Source: Sialis fuliginosa
Taxonomy: Eukaryota > Arthropoda > Insecta > Megaloptera > Sialidae
DNA length: 64,000 nt
Reading direction: 5' to 3'
NCBI GenBank assembly: GCA_961205875.1
Contig: OY540813.1
Location: forward strand, 22,291,001-22,355,000
Shown: piece by piece, positions 59,195 to 64,000 of the stretch
Layout: every line of letters begins with the position of its first letter
How positions within the stretch are numbered: the first letter of the stretch is position 1
Program-made: the position numbers and the translations under genes
The notes under the pieces: generated by a model
Databases searched by the model: none
What the model saw: only the letters and a program-made list of their open reading frames with translations
What the model was told of the DNA's origin: nothing

Positions 59195-62063
59195 GTAAGT
59201 TAAATTCTACATATCAACTATGTACCTGTGCGGCTGTACAAAATTAAAAATAAGTAAACCTTTTTTTACAAAAAAACTCTTCAGACAAATTTTATATAAA
59301 TATTATACTGAGAAAAAGTGCAACAAAAATAATTTAAAAAAACTTTTTTAAGAAAAAGCACTTTGTTTCCGATTGAATTTTCATTAATGCTATTATGACG
59401 AATTTAGTCGAAATCAACGATCCAAAAGCAATGGTGATTGGTGTACACCATGGAAAGGATTAAGATATTACAGAAGTCCATATCTGATAGCCAAAACCGT
59501 ATCCCAAATAATTAGATATTGACCTCTGAAACCAGCAGCCAAAAACAAATACTAACAATAAGTAATAAAAATCCGTATCTGAATTCGTATTCAAAACCTT
59601 ATCTCAAATAACTATGTACGTATCCAAATCCAAAACCGAATCCGACACCACAAAAATTACCCGAAAAAATAGCAGCTTAGCATTATTACATATTTATACT
59701 GCTCTAAAATCGCCAATTAATTTAGATAGCGTTTGTTTTGGTTATGACCTAACTCTAGACTATTTTTTTTATAACACCTGACAAAAAGCATTTTTACAGA
59801 CACAAAATTCGTTCGTTCCATTATAAAAAATAATCGAGATGCAATGGTTTTTGAGTAAAAAGCTCCTCATATCTATAAATTCTGCGCATGCAAATTTCAC
59901 ATTATCGTATGCTTCAGAGTGTCCCGCTTCAGTGACATTATTATCAAAATTCGATTATTGTTTTATAATACTAAACGAAATAATATTATTTCTTATGGAG
60001 AAATATTATATTACTGATCTAAATCCCTTCTGTTTCATTCATTCTTGAATACGTTTAAACTCCAAAATATTCACCCACGTGAGTCATTTTAATATTAGAA
60101 AATATTAGATATGTATGTACAGTAATGTACACATTCATCTCTTTTTAAGTAAATTGAGTATGTATACAAATTTTCGAGCACGGAAAATGATAAATTGTTT
60201 TGTGGTAAAGTACATCGGTTTTGTGACGAAATGGGAGATAAATAATGAATCAATCCACAACCAGTTGATTGATTTCCATCTATAAGTGTTATGTATTTTT
60301 AAAGAACTGTTGAAAGCTCTCTGCGCAATTAACTAAAACTGTTGGTCAAATGTGTGTATATACAAATTCTTTTTTTGGTATGGATAATTATTACAAATTG
60401 TGTTTATACTAGTATATTACAGTAGTGTAATAAAATAGACTGAAATTCACTTTTAGTGTTTGTATGAAGTAAGGCTACATACCGAGACGAGACCATTTTA
60501 AATTTGGATGAGACATACATCATTTTTATACTAGATACTTGAATAAGCGAAGCAAAATTTTTAAGTTTGCACAAATTTCTCAATCATGTGACGTTTTTGA
60601 TTTAACCTAATTTGAAAGTGCCAAAATAATGATATTTATGATTATTTTACCAAACAGGCATTTTTTTATAAAGTTTTAGTTCACGACAACAAAGAGAACT
60701 ATACTTCCCTTTCAAATGAACTTTTACACTTTTCACTGTATAATTTTTTTTCGCCGAGATATACAAGTTTTAAGATATGATATTTAAAATAAACTGCCCT
60801 GGTCAGCACAAGATTTTCTTAAACATTATGATACAGAAAAACTTGCATAAGTTAACACTTTCTGTTAATAAATTAAATATAAACTAAACAGGGCTTATTT
60901 AAAAAAAAAATTCAACTGTAAATGCAAATATCTTTTTTGTCTGTATTCTTTGGCGAATTCAAAGCAGTTTTTATTCTTTAAAAAAATTTCTAAAAGTATA
61001 TCCTTTTGGAGAATATAAAAATAAACGTAACGTCATGTTTGGGTGCCCTCTGGTGCGGGAATTATGGATTTTCGTAGGTTGCGTCCATTACAACTTTTAA
61101 TCAGCACATCATTTCTCTAAGTTACAAAAAACAAATTCAACCAATAGGCAAAATCCATTACTGGATACATATCATATTTCATTTAACAAAACAGACGTAA
61201 TATTTTATACAAAAAAAAAAAACGTTAATGTAACTGACTAAATATACTTTTTACTTTACTATACAATACGTAAGAAAATAAATAATAATAAAAAGTGATA
61301 CATTGTATGTGAGTAAATAAAGAAACATAAACAATGTTACGTTGTGTAATTTGATAAATTACATCATTTTAAATATAGGTCATTCCGCGTCAACATAACT
61401 ACAGTTGACTTCGATTTATTTCATTCGAAATATTGTATTACATTTCTTACCTAAAAATATACATCTCTTTTTGTATTTTTATTTTTTATCTACCTCAAAT
61501 ATATTTTTTTTAAATTCAACCATTGATTTTAATTGAACAAAAATTTACACCACTTCCTCTTATACTGGAAATGTAAAAAATAAAAATAAAAATACGATAT
61601 TCAAAATAGTTAAGAAAAATTATGATTATTTTTTCAATCAACCTTCATTTTATACCCAGTTGTAATAAAAGTAGCAATAGTGGCCATCTGAAACTGGATA
61701 TTCTGTATAAACATTCAAAATAAACAATGTACGAAAAATTTAATACTTGTAGACTGAAGGGTAAATGCAATAACGGGGTTAAGTTAATAACGGTCAATAA
61801 TTTTTTTTCTATGTATAATCAAAGCAGTTTGCCATCTCTTGAAAGCTTTAAATACTTTATTAACTGACTACTACCGAGTTTATATTTTAGAAAGTACCTA
61901 TCTGATCTAAAATAAATAAAAATTAGTTAATTTAAAATTGTGAATTTTATTTATATTACCCCTATTATACATACTATTAAATATAATTTACTATTAAATG
62001 ACGCTGTATTTATGTATTTGTTTATTTAACTGTAGATGTATGTGACGTTTTGTATACCATTAG
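59195..62063. other. Receptor intron 4, left part
   Basis: AT-rich with no further exon seen; TM2 (expected to start 'DLRCLRN' in relatives) is not in this interval. 'gagacgagacc' at about 60,484 is a CGAGAC-family fragment. Confidence 0.5.
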
Positions 62064-62363
62064 GGTCAATCCAAACTATCGAGCCGGTCTCGCTCCAATC
62101 AAAACGAGCTGGCCACAGGCCGGTCTCGGTCCGATCTCGGTGATTTGTAGAATGATCGAAAACGAACTGAAGTTCCTATTCACACTATGGGTACAATCCA
62201 TGCCAGATTCTATCACACTCCAGTAAAATATTCTTTGCAATATGCTGTATCGGAGCGAGATTAAACAGAGACCTGACCGATACCTATATTGTGAATGACT
62301 TCATTGTTTATTGTTTATTTATATTTGATTGGAGTGAGACCAGTTCGATAGTCTGGATCGACC
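62064..62363. mobile_element. MITE with about 40-bp inverted termini
   Basis: Left 'ggtcaatccaaactatcgag' followed by 'ccggtctcgctccaatcaaa' is mirrored on the right by 'ttggagtgagaccagttcga' and 'tagtctggatcgacc'. Internal sequence repeats 'ggccggtctcggtccgatctcgg'. A solitary end of the family lies at 47414-47453. Confidence 0.82.
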
Positions 62364-64000
62364 TTTATTGGTCATTATGCAAATAGAGTATTATAATACA
62401 ATAATAATAATTATTTATTATTGTTACATTAAACTCGAATCGCTGGGGTAAATGTAATAAACCAGCACTCTATTTTCATTAGTGATTAAAATATTTAGAA
62501 ACTCTTATTTAAAAATAAATATGTATTTGTTTTAATAGTCCACCAACAAATAAGAACACTATGTACAACGTATACGTTATAAAATATGAGCAAAAAACAA
62601 AGTACTTAATATGTGTATTATTGTGTATGTCTGTTTGAAGAACACAAAGTTTATACATTCCTAAAAGCAATTACAAAAGATTTGGGTTAGATATTAATAT
62701 CCTAACTTTTTCAATAAATAAGGCTTTTACATCTGCTGAAAATAAAATTACGCGATGACAAATAAAACTTTTTAGGTTTATCTAAACGAGATCAGAGAAA
62801 ATTAACGAGGTCACAGAAAACATTAGACTTTAGATGATATTTTCAAGATATCTCAGACTGACTACAAATGTATACAATCTTAGGATACCAGTCAAAATCC
62901 TGATAATTAAAATAATAAATTAAAGGTAGCTTCTTCACGAATAATTTCCGAACACATGTTCACATAATTTTTCGTACTTACAATTAAATAACTTCCAGAA
63001 TCAACTAGTAAAATTTGGCAACCTAGTTCAAAATCAACTTATATCAAAATCTGTAAAATAAATTCAAAACGTGTCACTTTCATTCTTCTAAAGAATAGTG
63101 ATTTATATAATATAACATTATATATTATTTTTCTTATATTTCATAGAAAATTTAACGTACACAAAAGAATAGATGACAAATTGCTGCAAAAAGTGAATGT
63201 TACAGCCCTTCTAGTATCATAAAACTGTTAGTTTGTTAGTGGTATGCGTCGGTTTTTATATCATAAATTTACATTTCGTAAATGATGACGTTTAAACAGG
63301 AGTGTAACTATGAATGTTGGTCCCCTGGAGCATTATTATGATGGGCCGGAGCGTTCTAAAATATTGATAATTAGTTTAAGCTCACCGACAAAAATTTTAA
63401 CATTCCTAATGCCTAAATTTTTAGGGTTGTATGTACATATGTATATCTGGAGAATATCTACATTTTTTTAAGAACGTTGCCTCCCTCTACCTCTTCCTAA
63501 TTTTTGTAATTAATGAATGGATAATTTTCTCAAAATTCCGCGATATGTAGAACCGGAAGCATATCGAAGCAAAATTATCATTTTTGAAATATGAATGCGG
63601 TTTCATTCAAAATAATGTTTACAATATTAGAAAAAATAGCACATGGCTATAAAAATTAATTATACAAAAACACTTTTGTGGTTTGATTGAAGAGAGAATA
63701 ATTATAAAGAACAAAACAATTGTTCTTCAGATTTTTATTATAAGATGTATCTAACTTACCAAACAAACGCCAAATTACATTTTTTTAATAAAAGAAATTA
63801 ACAAAATCACAAAGATTTTTTTCTTTGTACGTATCAAAAACGTTCTATCTTGTACCTTGTTTATACATACCATATATCTACTTCGACGCTTTTTTATTGA
63901 TAACTAGCCCAATCACCACCGTTGTCAATTATTGCTTGACACCATCAATGCATATTTTCCACTAAAACCCTTAGTTTGAAAACCACCCCCAAACATGCAC
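62364..64000. other. Receptor intron 4, right part
   Basis: AT-rich, no exon. About 62,930-63,030 ('aataatttccgaacacatgttcacataat') is a decayed fragment of the 19.4-kb foldback MITE family. The last 150 bp, read on the minus strand, weakly suggests a transposase C-terminus but is too short to call. Confidence 0.45.

Larger units (their letters stand above)
25854..64000 (+). other. DH44R: Gene span of DH44 receptor-like class B GPCR (5' part)
   Basis: Four exons join in frame (phases 1, 0, 1, 2 at successive introns) into about 246 residues: polar N-tail, hormone domain with six Cys (132-204), TM1. Introns are about 9.9, 3.0 and 19.7 kb, and the last exceeds 4.8 kb. Exons are GC-rich against AT-rich introns, so they stand out. 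DH44 versus DH31, PDF or PTH-like receptor was decided by the FNGIKYDTTQNAT block and the TM1 entry; class B membership is firm, the subtype is likely. Confidence 0.8.

Noticed and set aside
63860..64000. Possible mariner transposase C-terminus on the minus strand
   Set aside because: Only a few suggestive residues, with stops and the window edge; too weak to annotate.

Overview
This is a piece of an AT-rich insect nuclear genome. Coding potential is sparse, introns run to 20 kb and there are many transposon relics (CR1/Daphne-type LINE, Penelope, hAT, mariner/Tc1, Helitron, piggyBac-like and other MITEs, and a satellite array). The host gene is interrupted by spliceosomal introns with GT..AG boundaries. 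The insect order cannot be fixed from sequence alone.

Layout. 1-3.9 kb: minus-strand non-LTR retrotransposon with a coiled-coil ORF1 and an endonuclease/reverse-transcriptase ORF2. ORF2 has no usable ATG and overlaps ORF1 at a perfect -1 slippery heptamer. 4.8-5.0 kb: hAT MITE. 5.68-11.36 kb: a composite block bounded by two same-orientation hAT copies. It carries a 16-copy array of a 184-bp satellite and a non-autonomous Helitron. The 8-bp target duplications of the two hAT copies are exchanged (outer pair ctcactac, inner pair gtaaaaaa), as expected if a circular DNA had integrated into a resident hAT copy. 11.4-25.8 kb: intergenic DNA with hAT-like, foldback and mariner relics.

The only host gene recognised runs on the plus strand from about 25.85 kb past the right edge. 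Four exons (25854-26025, 35949-36094, 39115-39346, 59005-59194) join in frame with consistent intron phases. They encode the N-terminal tail, the six-cysteine hormone-binding domain and TM1 of a class B GPCR, most like the insect CRF-like diuretic hormone (DH44) receptor. The remaining six TM helices must lie beyond 64 kb. Introns 1, 3 and 4 are filled with nested transposons. Examples are a Penelope element (29.6-30.5 kb) inside an older repeat, a MITE inside a MITE (46.4 kb), a 1.8-kb foldback (53.9-55.7 kb) and a transposon with about 30 subterminal AAGTGTGT motifs placed 17 bp past a splice donor (39.36 kb).

The most unusual items are the exchanged-TSD hAT block carrying the satellite, the ORF1/ORF2 frameshift arrangement, and clusters of short dyad or motif repeats that no recognised element explains.
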